Positions 52,741 through 63,112 of a stretch of DNA of 64,000 nt are shown piece after piece. The notes under the pieces were generated by a model. That model made no database searches. It saw only the letters and a list, made by a program, of their open reading frames with translations, and was not told the origin of the DNA. This DNA comes from Corbicula japonica (Eukaryota > Mollusca > Bivalvia > Venerida > Cyrenidae). Each line of letters opens with the position of its first letter. The first letter of the stretch is position 1. Location of the stretch: positions 9,192,397-9,256,396 of the forward strand of contig JAZAYU010000018.1 of the NCBI GenBank assembly GCA_038501625.1. The letters are read 5' to 3'. The translations under genes and the position numbers were made by a program.

Positions 52741-55221
52741 ACAGATAGATAGATAGATTTATTTCAACATCAAATGTGCAATAACATGGCATAAATTATT
52801 AAAACATAATGAAATAATATAACAAAGTATAAATTAATACCACCATGTCACTCAACATTAAATGTCAATGATAACGCAAATAAGAGTCGTAATTAACTCT
52901 TATTTCCATTGCGGTCCTTGAGATATAGTGTTGTATGACAAAGGGAGATTAAAATAAATAGGATCACAGATAGTCAATGTTTTAAAATTGTTAAGAACTA
53001 ACCACATTATTGAACAGATTGTGTAAGCAAATTATAAAAAAATAGTTGATAAGAACAAATTATCACAAAATCAAATTATAATAGGATCAATCATTGACTT
53101 AAGAAAACTTATATAAAAATAAATTAAATAAATAAGATAATTATGATTTACATAGAATAAATTAAACTAAAATTGCCATGAAGAATTTATGAAGACTTCA
53201 CTATCTATCAGTACATGATATAATTAACACACTAATATTGCAATACTGTAAGATAACTTCATTTTTAAAAATAAGATATAAAAAATGTTCCTTGACCCTA
53301 GATTTAAAAGATGATGGTGTTCTGGAATCCCTAATATATTGAGGCAAACTGTTCCATAAGGTTCATCCGCTGAAGGCAAATGATTTCAAATAAATGCCAA
53401 ACCCTTTGACAGTTGGAACAGTATACCTCTTTCTGTCTGTTAAAATACTTCTATCAAGGTTAGTATTAAGTTTTACCCTGAACCTAGTAGGATAATTATG
53501 AATATCACTGACAGGGGTAAAATGTTTGCTCATATATGCGGGAGCAGTGTTTAAATAAATCTTAAAAACATGACAAACAGTTATTTGGTTTACTCTATCA
53601 GCAACAGATAACCAGTTAATTTTGACAAATGCTCTTAGCCTAAATGAGACATAGGGTGTAAATTCAGAACAAATCTGATAAGTTTGTTTTGGGTAACCTG
53701 TAACTTCTGTTTTAGCTCTTTGGTTAAACTGTTAAACCAAACCGAACAAGCGTAGTCGAAATGACACTGGATAAGGGAAGAGACAAAGAGTTTTTTGTGT
53801 GATATGTAAGAATTTCACTCTTTCGATATAAGAATTTAATAATAATAAATAAGATTTCTTAATAACATTCCTCGCCATAGAAAACAAAGGACAAGCATTG
53901 GTCAATAATGGCACCAAGGTATTTAACTGATGTTTTAGATTCGATTGTTTGATTATTGCAGCTTATATTAAGACTTGACTGAGAACTTAACCTCCTTTGG
54001 GAACCGAATAAAATGGATTCGGTTTTACCAAGGTGCAAAGACAGTTTATTACTTTTAAGCCACTGGCTAACAATAGTCAAGTCATGACACAAAGTATTTT
54101 CAATGTCGTTCTTGTTTTTGGCAGATACAAGGATGGCAGAGTCGTCCGCATAGAGTAAAAGTTTATTCTTTATAGCAGCAGACATGTCATTGACATAGAT
54201 TAAAAAAGCAAAGGGCCTAAAATCGAGCCTTGAGGGACACCGCAGGTTTCTTTGGCTGTGGAAGAAATAACACCTGTTTCAACTAATTGACATCTATTTG
54301 ACAAATAAGATGGAAACCAGTGAACAGATTGTTTAAAAAGACCGGCAGCTTTCAGTGAATGGAATGATTAACAGTATCAAACGCCTTCTGGAGATCAAGA
54401 AGAATCATACCTACTAGGTTGAATTTGTCCATTTGAAAACGGATATGATCAGTGAGATATATTAGGCAAGTATCAGTTGAAAACCCATGCCTGAATCCTG
54501 ACTGGAAATCATACAGATGACTTCGTTTGGCCAGATATTCTTTAAGTTGATCATAGATGACCCTCTCTAAAACTTTAGAGACAACACTTAGTATAGAGAC
54601 AGGGCGGTAGATTCCAACATCAGTCTTGTCATTCTTTTTATATGGGAACAACTCTTGCTGATTTAAAATCATCGGGAACAACACCCTGTATTATAGATAG
54701 GTTTATAATATGTGAAAGAGGATCAGCAATAAATTAGGCCGAATCCTTTAACAAACGAGAAGAGATCCCATCCATCCCTACAGCCTATTAGTACAAAGAC
54801 CTTCCAGGTATTTAAAGACTTTGTTTTCTGATACAATAGAAAAAGAAAAACTATTTGGTTGAACCCCTTCTGAAGAATAGAAATTAAAGACAAAGCTACT
54901 ACCAAAATTATGGACAATATTTTGTAATTTTCTTACTAGATTATCAACAACTTAAGTATAGAAAGTGTTAGATTTTTTTGCAACCTTCAACTTATCAAAA
55001 CAAATATTCCCGTCAAAGTTCAGACCTATGTTACTTGAACTCTGCGAATCCTTATTAGGTAGACCTAGATTTTAAAGGCTCCTCCAAAGAGATTTAGAGT
55101 CATTTTGGTTATTTTCAACAGAGGAATTAAAGAAATTCTTTCTTGCATTATGGATAGCAGACTAAGCTTTATTTCTCATAACCCTGAATTTGTTTAAATT
55201 TTCCTCACTTTTTTCCCTTTT
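52741..55221 (-). mobile_element. decayed CR1-like non-LTR retrotransposon
   Basis: Minus-strand LINE relic. Reverse-transcriptase motifs appear in order across several broken frames: YRPVSILSVVSKVLERV and LLDLQKAFDTVNH (54352-54684), GVPQGSILGPLLF (about 54220-54245), LLYADDSAILVS (near 54150, the catalytic YADD), then CSVWFNSLTKELKQKLQ downstream. There are at least three frameshifts or stops, so it cannot act. The low-coordinate end has ATAGATAGAT-type repeats, as LINE 3' tails often do. Similar direct repeats flank it. Order and motifs fit the CR1/Jockey group. Confidence 0.82.
53859..54684 (-). pseudogene. reverse transcriptase domain of the CR1-like relic
   Basis: Fingers and palm motifs in two frames (54352-54684 and 53859-54185), joined by a 167-bp stretch with PQGSILGP in another frame. 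YADD is intact at the codon level but the reading frame is not continuous. Confidence 0.82.
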
Positions 55222-55254
55222 AAATACTGAGCAAAGATGAAGACCTATCAGTTT

Positions 55255-56540
55255 TTAAATACAAAACGTTTGTTCGTTGATGCGTTATCATATTCTTTGT
55301 TTACATTGGGGTATTTGCACAATGTCATGTCAGGACATTTGATAAAGCGGGAAGATGTTGTTATTTTTTCAAAAAGGTCATAATTTTCTCATCTTTTCTA
55401 AAAAGTGATGAGATAGATAAATTTTGACACTAAACTCAAAAAGCGGCATAACTTCAATTTAACCCGCTCTTGTATGAAATATGACATGTATTAGGAACTA
55501 TAGGCACAAATTTGCAGCATTAGTCTAGGCTAATAAAATTTTAATTTACTAAAATAAATTTGGTCCGCGCGACTAAAAGCGCAAGTAGGATTTCCGAAAC
55601 GTCACAGAAATAGAGATCGCGCATACAGTGGTCTCTTCGTCGTTTGCTGAATATAGCTCCATTCTATTTACCTTCTTAAAAGTTCGTTAACTATGATTTA
55701 ACAATATCATTAAAAATCCCGTCTATAAGAAAGAATTCTATCGGACCCTTTGTGTTCTGTTAGAGAATTATTATATTAGAGTCTTTATGGACAAATATGA
55801 TTTTTCAATAGTATATTCTTTCTTAAATTTAGGGCTGGGGTTTCAAACAGATTATTTGACTGTCAAATTACAAGTTAATAAATTTCATATATAGAAATAA
55901 AAACACACAGTAGATAAAGTCAACTGATGCTAAGAAAAAAGATGCAGTTAACCTAAATATCCGTTTTAGCAAATGACCTCCCTTTTAACTGAAGAAAGAA
56001 CATAATCCAACGCTTAATTGTCCAAAACCATATATTGCGTTTTTTTTTCCATTTTTGCTTTTTTTTCAACAAATAGATACTGAACCGAAAACTTCCAAGA
56101 CAAACATATTCAAAGTTGGTGATTAAATTACTTCAGATATTTGCTTTCACTGTCATCATAAAATTAATGTAATAGGTGTTATCCATGTTATGTTTGTAAA
56201 ATTTTCATTTTTGCTCAGTAAAAATAACGACGCGTCTCATATGTTCATCTTTTAACATATCACAAACACATCTTTACATAAAATCATTAAACCAAAACGA
56301 TTGTTTTGTTGTTGTTGTTTTTTGTTGTTATTTTTCTTTCAGTGCATTATGTTGTCGTAAATACAACGAAAAAGGGTTGGAAAATGTCTTCGTTGTAAAG
56401 CAGGCACTGTGTAAGTTTTGATTTGAGTATGATTTAATAAACTTTTTATTATAAACATATTGGATGATCGTTAAAAATCTTCGTCAGGCTAGTCTTTACC
56501 AAATCATGTGATAGAAAAGCTGATCATAGACCAGTGTCAA
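55255..56540. other. gene-free stretch
   Basis: AT-rich, with a small CpG-containing patch near 55563-55625 (CCGCGCGACTAAAAGCGC). No exon recognised. Confidence 0.45.
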
Positions 56541-56547
56541 ATATTAT

Positions 56548-56650
56548 TTAACTGAGTTTGAAGACCAGTCTCAAATGTGAACATGTCTCCATTTTAGCCA
56601 ATCAGATGCTTTAGATTTAACTGTGGTTTCCATTTAGAGCTTTGCTATTT
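56548..56650. mobile_element. palindromic MITE, copy 5 (degenerate)
   Basis: ACTGAGTTTGAAGACCAGTC with TCTCAAATG on the left; CCAATCAGATGCTTTAGATT and GGTTTCCATTTAGAGCTTT on the right. Confidence 0.65.
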
Positions 56651-56833
56651 GGGACCAGTCGTCGTGGGAAATGATTGACTCCTTAAAATTCTGCATATTA
56701 AAACGGTAAATTTTGCTGTCTCAAAATTTTCATTCACTACAATAATTCTGTTATTTCTTGTCTATCTGCATGTATTAATTGATGAACAGGGAGATTTGTT
56801 TTCTGATTTTCTGTTATTGAAGTTATAAACAGC

Positions 56834-57820
56834 CTATCTGTTACGTTTACACGATCGGCACAGGAGTGATTTCACTTCTTGTCTGAATCTCGATCCACTT
56901 AACACATATAAGTAAAAATTTAATGCACAATTACTTCTGGCTAAATACGCGAATGATGACAATATAATCAAGTAGGTTTTGGTTGATATTTGAAAACCAG
57001 ATTCCAGGAACGGCTCCACGGTATCCATTGATAAAATAAGTAGTTTATGAGGAGACTGTAAAATAAAAAATGCCAAATTTGCTATCAAGAGTGACCTCGT
57101 CACACTGTTTTGTGTAGTATTATTGTGTTTGTGTTCTTTCAATGGATTTTTCCGGTATAACTTAGCTATGATAAGAATTGATCCTATCGTGATGAAACAA
57201 AATGGAATAATAAAAATACACAATAAATCTATAATAACCATTATTCCATACCCTTGATGAACTTTTGACTCGAAATATGGAATACCATCAATAAAGATTC
57301 GTTCTATAAGTACAGTGTTTAAAATAATCTCGGTTAGAAACAAAAATAATAAAAGTATAATCACCAACAATTTTGATAAGCGTATGGTACACATTGTTTT
57401 AATTTTGTGAGGAAAGTAAACACTTAATACTCGTTCAACTGTTATTACAGAAAGAACGGAGTGTGATAACTTTATGTTTGCCTGTGATAAAATGTCAATA
57501 ATCAGATGATATGTTGTGTTACTATATATGTCTGTAAAAGAAGTTACTAAGTGATGTATAGTCGGGCTAACACCAATACAAAGATCCGACACTGCAAGCG
57601 CTGTAAAGAATAGGGCAGTTGATGAATTTCTTATCCATTTTCTAGACATTATCACTATTATTATAATGTTTCCGAAAACCGATAATACGGCCACTATGAC
57701 GGACACATAAAACTGGATTATATCAACTAACGTCAAAATGTTTTCCAAATCCGAATTATAATAATCGTAGTCATTGTTATTTCCAGTTGTGTTGTTATCT
57801 TTTATCGTCTCATTAAACAT
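56834..57820 (-). CDS. class A (rhodopsin-like) GPCR, peptide-receptor-like
   Basis: Single-exon 328-residue receptor. TM segments lie near 35-58, 67-92, 106-130, 149-171, 191-220, 242-265 and 282-306. Landmarks: GN at 50-51 in TM1, LAVSDL at 75-80 in TM2 (Asp79), ERV at 129-131 after TM3, IIPFCF in TM5, Pro257 in TM6, NFYLY at 301-305 in place of NPxxY, and a short tail with CRSC that could be palmitoylated. The N-terminus is acidic with two NxT sites. There is no Cys at the start of TM3. The pattern recalls invertebrate FMRFamide/thyrotropin-releasing-type receptors, but the ligand is not assigned. A degenerate copy of its first codons lies just upstream. Confidence 0.85.
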   Translation of the reverse strand: MFNETIKDNNTTGNNNDYDYYNSDLENILTLVDIIQFYVSVIVAVLSVFGNIIIIVIMSRKWIRNSSTALFFTALAVSDLCIGVSPTIHHLVTSFTDIYSNTTYHLIIDILSQANIKLSHSVLSVITVERVLSVYFPHKIKTMCTIRLSKLLVIILLLFLFLTEIILNTVLIERIFIDGIPYFESKVHQGYGIMVIIDLLCIFIIPFCFITIGSILIIAKLYRKNPLKEHKHNNTTQNSVTRSLLIANLAFFILQSPHKLLILSMDTVEPFLESGFQISTKTYLIILSSFAYLARSNCALNFYLYVLSGSRFRQEVKSLLCRSCKRNR

Positions 57821-57990
57821 TGTTCAGGATTTTACGAACTCCGTTCTTAACTCTTAATTTGTAAGGAATGATGAGCAACTTCTTAGTAATACATCATTTT
57901 ACATCGTAGTCATTGTTATTTCCAGTTGTTATTTTCCTTGTCTCATTGAACATTGTTTAGAATTTTACAAACACCGTTGTTAACACTGCA
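57763..57990 (-). repeat. tandem partial duplication of GPCR 5' end
   Basis: 57763-57858 (first codons and 5' leader of the GPCR) is repeated at 57900-57988 with changes: shared ATCGTAGTCATTGTTATTTC, CAGTTGT and CATTGTT then AATTTTAC. The second copy has indels and no downstream receptor. Confidence 0.8.
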
Positions 57991-58019
57991 GTAGTTTTAA
58001 CGGAATGAAGCGCACCTAT

Positions 58020-58185
58020 ACCTTACTTGTATGATGTTATTGGCAGTTGAAAACTAACTCTGTTGGTAAATTTTGCACATGGTATGGAATGATTAATAAC
58101 ATTACCTTACTTGTATGATTTTATTGGTCGTTGAAAACTAACTCTATTGGTAAATTTTGCACATGGTATGAATGATAAACGACAT
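58020..58185. repeat. tandem duplication of about 82 bp
   Basis: Two units starting CCTTACTTGTATGAT and sharing GTTGAAAACTAACTC and GGTAAATTTTGCACATGG, a few differences. Confidence 0.88.
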
Positions 58186-58389
58186 TTTAAAAATTAGTTC
58201 TGATTCAGCGATTGTCCAATCACTCAATCGTTTAATCTTAAAACTAACAAGATCATATTATTTCAATTTTTTTTTATTATGACTTGTGCAATAATTATAT
58301 GATAATATACATATTCAAATTGTACTGTATGCGCAATATTTGTTACTATTAATTGAAATAATAGTTTTTATAAAAATATTGCTTATCAT

Positions 58390-58460
58390 TTTTAAGGACC
58401 CACGAAGAGGGAGACATAAAGAGTTGCACTCGTCCGTACGTCTGTCTGTCCGTCCTTCGT
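58390..58460. repeat. GTCCGTMCGTCTGTCTG tract with GAGGGAGACATA lead
   Basis: Degenerate GTCC/GTCT repeats after GAGGGAGACATAAAGAG, likely one end of a transposon family shared with the tract near 25100. Borders unknown. Confidence 0.45.
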
Positions 58461-59504
58461 CCCCCAAAGCGTTGGACATAAACTCCTGATTAACTTTTAA
58501 AAGTTTCACTCCTAAATACATTTCATTCTTAGCAACATGCCAAAAAATAAATCGTGTGTAATGTTGCCCATTAACATGACTGCTACAAACACAGCGATTC
58601 TATGTCGACAGCTCAAATAACGGCATGCTGTTGATTTTTGCCGCAAAAATAGGAAGTTGCCCGCGGTAGTCAAATACAATTATTTGTGAGCAATAATTTT
58701 TTCCCTAAAACGTGTTTTTTCGTCGTAAAAAAGAACAGTTGAACAAAGTACACAGCAGCAAAGCGCATGACGGGCATAAACGCGTAGTCAAAACTTACAT
58801 TTTAAACTACTAACAAGTACTTTTTTTATAAAAAAGTTTATTTTAAAATTAAATCTAAAATTATCATATAAGAATGTTTAAGAAATTTTCATAAAATGAG
58901 TTGTTTAAGGTTTCTATGGAAGTCCAAACGGAACACAGAGACTTGATTCATGTTTTAAGTGCAGTTACCAGTTTAAATTACCTCCCTTGATGGTAATATG
59001 TTAATCCATGCAGAATGTCAATCGCAATTGAGGACCGCATATAGGCAACCTTAAACTATACTTTTCATTTGGATACGGAAAGTATGGAATGTTTGGGTCT
59101 CTTGCACGGTTGGCAAGGCGTTTCCGTCGTCTTTGTATGGCCTTAGTGTAATCTGCATTTTATTTCATCAATCACTTATCAAGTCACTATAAGCCGCTAT
59201 TTTCGTACAGTCGGTACTATTTCGTAAAAATGGTACATTTTATCTCAATTTGATAATTGATTTATATAACCTATCCTCCAGTCATTTAACAATTTTAAAT
59301 TTCTGTTCATATAATGATGATTTTGACGTCTGCTGGAAAACAACTTTTATATGAGTTCAGCTGGACCCTTGATGAACCTTAAACTTGACCTTGACCCCTT
59401 GCCAAAATTCCATTATGTTTAGTTCGGCACATTGTTTTCTCGTTTAGGGCAACACCATTCTTTTATCTCGGAACCATGCGCCACTAAACATGGAATGATA
59501 TTAA

Positions 59505-59745
59505 TCTGAATACCGCATTGAAGGTTCCACGTTCACCGTCATATGCATTCCAGCGTTTGGGAAGGTCCAATATTGTACCTTATATAGGTTTAAATATTGA
59601 GATGCTCTCAAACCGAGGCTATGCGGCGTGCGCAGTAATATTCATTTTCATTTCTCTTCATAAACAGTCTCAATCAACCCCAGCCTACAATATGTTCATA
59701 TTTGTCGTGTTCGGTGGCTTTAAAAGTTCCGTTTTCATCTATTTA
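59505..59745. repeat. copy of TIR-type dispersed element
   Basis: Shares AATACCGCATTGAAGGTTCC, CGTCATATGCATTCCA, CAATCAACCCCAGCCT and TCGTGTTCGGTGGCTTT with blocks at 1640-1760, 23030-23500, 30235-30890 and 62150-62260. The frame across it is not a gene. Confidence 0.6.
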
Positions 59746-59869
59746 AGTCTTGTCGCTCTCACTGCTTGATGTCATTTTTACAATTATAAGTATAGTGGAG
59801 GATAACCTGTCAAAAAAGTATATTACTGACTGACTAAAGTTCTATTTCGTATTCTGTTGTTAAAAAGTG

Positions 59870-59908
59870 GAATATTCATATCAGGAATCACTACACTCAC
59901 AAATGTTT
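59870..59908 (+). repeat. SINE-like family A, head fragment
   Basis: AAAAAGTGGAATATTCATAT followed by a CAGGAATCACTACACTCACA-type block, about 40 bp. Confidence 0.45.
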
Positions 59909-60149
59909 AAGTTTTTTTTGTGAAATAACTCCAACCCACCCATCAGCTAAACAATGCTGCATGCAAAAAAGCACACAAACACATGTGATAAAAGAAGCTA
60001 ATAGTACTGCAAAGCATTTTCAAGGTTAACATTTCGACAGACCGTGAAAATGGATTAAGACTCAATGTGAAAATTATGTGATTGGTACCGTCGCTTCTTC
60101 CCTATATCATAATTAAATTTTGATTAAACTGTTTTGTCTTGTAGCCAAT

Positions 60150-60590
60150 TATTTAATATCTTTTTAATCTTTATTTATTGTTTTCTTAAATGAATCCAAT
60201 ACCATTTACATATACCACAAATAAATTTTAAATTTAGTCGATCTTCAATAGAAATGGAGGTAGTTATTAAACTTAACATTTAAAAACGGATTTGTTTTAA
60301 ATGCTGTTGATTAGAAAACGTTAAATTTAAATGCTTTCCTTACTATGGATGGTCTTTTAAAAACAGAACAAGCCATTCAGAGCACTTTCCTGGTTGCTTG
60401 ACATTTTATTGCATAAAATGCATTAAAGCAGAGTATTATCTGTCAATAATTTTAAGTTTAAAGCTTAAATCAAAGACCTTTGTTGACAACTGACCACAGA
60501 CACAGAGTAAAGTCTCTGTCTTTCTAATAAACAATTAGAAACAAAAAGTGACCTATTAGAACTTTGGGTGTGTATTCATAGTTCGTTGTT
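60150..60590. repeat. dispersed segment of about 470 bp, copy 2
   Basis: Partner of 52140-52620. Neither copy has a conserved frame. Confidence 0.65.
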
Positions 60591-60625
60591 AAGCGAACTA
60601 TAAAACAAAACAGTGTCTCTAGCTG

Positions 60626-61090
60626 TGAACGGGTTATTTTACTGATAACAGTACTGACTAAATGTACGGGGAGACTTTTTACTGCCGCCACACTGCACAA
60701 ATAGCGCTACTGTGAATTTCAAGTGATAGTGTCTCTAGCCGGGAGCGAACCCGCACCATCAAGCCGACAGCACCAAGCCCTACAATTCCTGCGATGCAAA
60801 CAACTTAGCTAACCGGGACAACCCCAAATAAAGGTTGATCGGATAGCCCTGATATACCTAACAATCACTGCATGACATCGGTAACGGGTTATTTTATTGA
60901 TAACAGTTCTGACTAAATGTACAGGGAGACTTTGTACGGCCGCCACACTGCATAAATAGCGCAACTGGGAATTTCAAAATTTTAATGATAGTGTCTCTAG
61001 CTGGGAGCGAACCCGCACCGTCACGGCGACAGCGCCTAGCCTTATAATATCTGCGACGCAACCAACTGAGCTAACCGGGATAACACCAAA
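60626..61090 (-). repeat. two tandem tRNA-type SINE units
   Basis: Units at about 60626-60840 and 60884-61090. Each contains, on the complement, an A-box-like CCGGTTAGCTNAGTTG and a B box GGGTTCGCTCCC, plus shared flank (ACGGGTTATTTTAYTGATAA, CGCCACACTGCA). The presence of flank in both units suggests tandem duplication rather than two insertions. Confidence 0.72.
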
Positions 61091-61230
61091 TAAAGGTAAA
61101 TAAACAAACAATCATCAACAATTTAAATGTTTACCAATTCATTTTATAAAGTCACTAGTATATTCAGAAATGAATATTCTAAAACAACATAAAAACATAA
61201 TATTATGTTTGCTTGTTTTCGATCCAATGC

Positions 61231-61470
61231 AATAAAAGAGTGAATGAAAACTTCGGGGAAACCATTTACACTCATTTATTCCTACACTCCGTAGACGTTA
61301 TCTCTTTGCTTGCTTTATTATTTAATTAGAATAAAAGAGTTTATGAAGACATTCAGGCAAATATTTCACATTCATTTATTTCCACAATTACGATGTTTGA
61401 TTTCGCAATTATTTCCACAAGAACGATGTATGACTTCAGCAATTATTTCCACAAGTACGATGTTTGACAA
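61231..61470. repeat. short local tandem duplications
   Basis: Two copies of an AATAAAAGAGTKWATGAARAC-type unit (61231, 61329), then three units of about 37 bp with ATTTCCACAA and ACGATGTNTGA (61374-61470). Confidence 0.8.
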
Positions 61471-61499
61471 TTATCAGTGGAATATTTATCTGATTTAAT

Positions 61500-62804
61500 T
61501 ATTTGTATTTCAAACGCTTTTCTACTTTATGTTTGCAGAAAGTGCTTTCTTAGCGGGAATTTCCTAATAAATCCCTACAGACTTTTTTGTCAAGAAAATG
61601 AGATATGTATATCAAATACAGTTTCTGCTTTCGTGTTTGAAGTGTTCTTTTGTTGTAAATTAAAACCATTATCATATTATTCGTTAAACTCGAGGCGATT
61701 GGGTATTTCACAATTATTTTCAAAGACAATGTTTTAGCATCTTTTCATTTTACAATTTAATATAATTATTCTCGCAACAATATAAGATGAATTTGATTGT
61801 TTTAATCATTCTATACCTCTTTGTTCCAAATACTTAACAGAATACAATCCGTTTCACGACTTAATTAATTTGGCTAAAGGCTTGAAATTTAATGATAGCT
61901 TCTTATTAAAAGTTAACACTTATCGGATCCTTTGAAGTTGTAAAATAATATAATATACATTATTCGATAGATTTTTACTTTAACTGTAAAGGTGACATTT
62001 TCTTTGAAAACTTTGAAACTTCCTCTGGCATTGTCTGTGATATACAGGATTTATATTCCCAGATCCTTTGTCAAAATTATATTCTGTTTAGTGTCGCCTA
62101 TTGTTTTGTCGTTTAGGGTAAACCTATTATTTATCTGGAGACAATAAACCGCGGACCATGGAATGGTATTAATCTGAAAAGCACCGCATATAGGGTTTCA
62201 AGTTCAACGCCATATGCATATCATCGTTTCTTTGGGATGGATCAAAATTGTTTAATGATTAACTTTGCACATATTTACACAGTATTTACTAAAACTCACC
62301 TGATATTGTGCTTTTTAAGTAAATTGAAGAAAATGGGCACGCTTAAGAAATTAAAACATGTTAATAGACATGCTTATATCTACAGCTTTGGTATACGAGT
62401 TTCTCAGAAAGTTTAAGCAACGTGAGACGGAAATATTCATTGGAATCAATCACCCGCCCCCCCCCCCCCCCCCCCCCCCCCTACTCGCCAGACCTCGCGC
62501 AGATACACGCTGCATGATTTTCAACTAATGGGTCGAAAATTTGATAACTGCGAAGAGATCAGGAATGCTCGGCCTTCAAAACAACAAAGTCTAACGATAA
62601 TGAATTTAATACTCGAGGGGACAGACACCGTGAGTGTACTTATTACGCTGAAATGTACTTGTCGATTTGATATCAGGAGCTCTGGGCTCGGTTAGATCAT
62701 TGAGTACCCGCATGTTTGTTTTTCAATGCTATAAGCTTCTCAATGTGTGTGATTTTAGGTAAGTTGGAGTTATTTCACCGAGATAACATTTACTTAATAT
62801 TTGT
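61500..62804. other. gene-free stretch with poly-C tract
   Basis: AT-rich with part of the TIR-type dispersed element at 62100-62260 and a run of about 25 C at 62457-62481. No exon recognised. Confidence 0.5.
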
Positions 62805-63050
62805 TTTTATGAGAACCTGTAAAGGCAAGTGTTTGGTTGGTGCAACCAAGAACCTTGTTTAAATGCCCCAGCGGCAAATTGGTTTGCCACTTGCCGTTTC
62901 CGGGTGATACATGTAACCCCAGTTTTGTTAATAATTGTGGCTGATGATTGTTTAACCATGCTCTCTTCTCTCCACTGTTTGGCTGAGTGGGGAGGCTGTG
63001 TCTGCTGGATGTGGCCATTCCTTATATGCATAGTCTACTTTTTTGAGTAT
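62805..63050 (-). repeat. SINE-like family A, near full-length
   Basis: On the complement: TATGCATATAAGGAATGGCC, CCTCCCCACTCAGCC, GAGAGAAGAGAGC, a GTGGCAAACC/TTTGCCGCTGG hairpin and CAACCAAACACTTGCC. Frames across it are artefacts. Confidence 0.75.
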
Positions 63051-63080
63051 ATCTACAGGCATCAACAAGTCTTACCAAGA

Positions 63081-63112
63081 TTTTTTTTTTTTTGGGGGGG
63101 GGGGGGAGGGGG
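63081..63112. repeat. poly-T/poly-G tract
   Basis: A T run directly followed by a G run with one A. G-quadruplex potential on this strand, but also a usual assembly trouble spot. Confidence 0.85.

Noticed and set aside
59518..59769. 83-codon frame with hydrophobic stretch
   Set aside because: It lies in a dispersed repeat whose other copies do not keep the frame.
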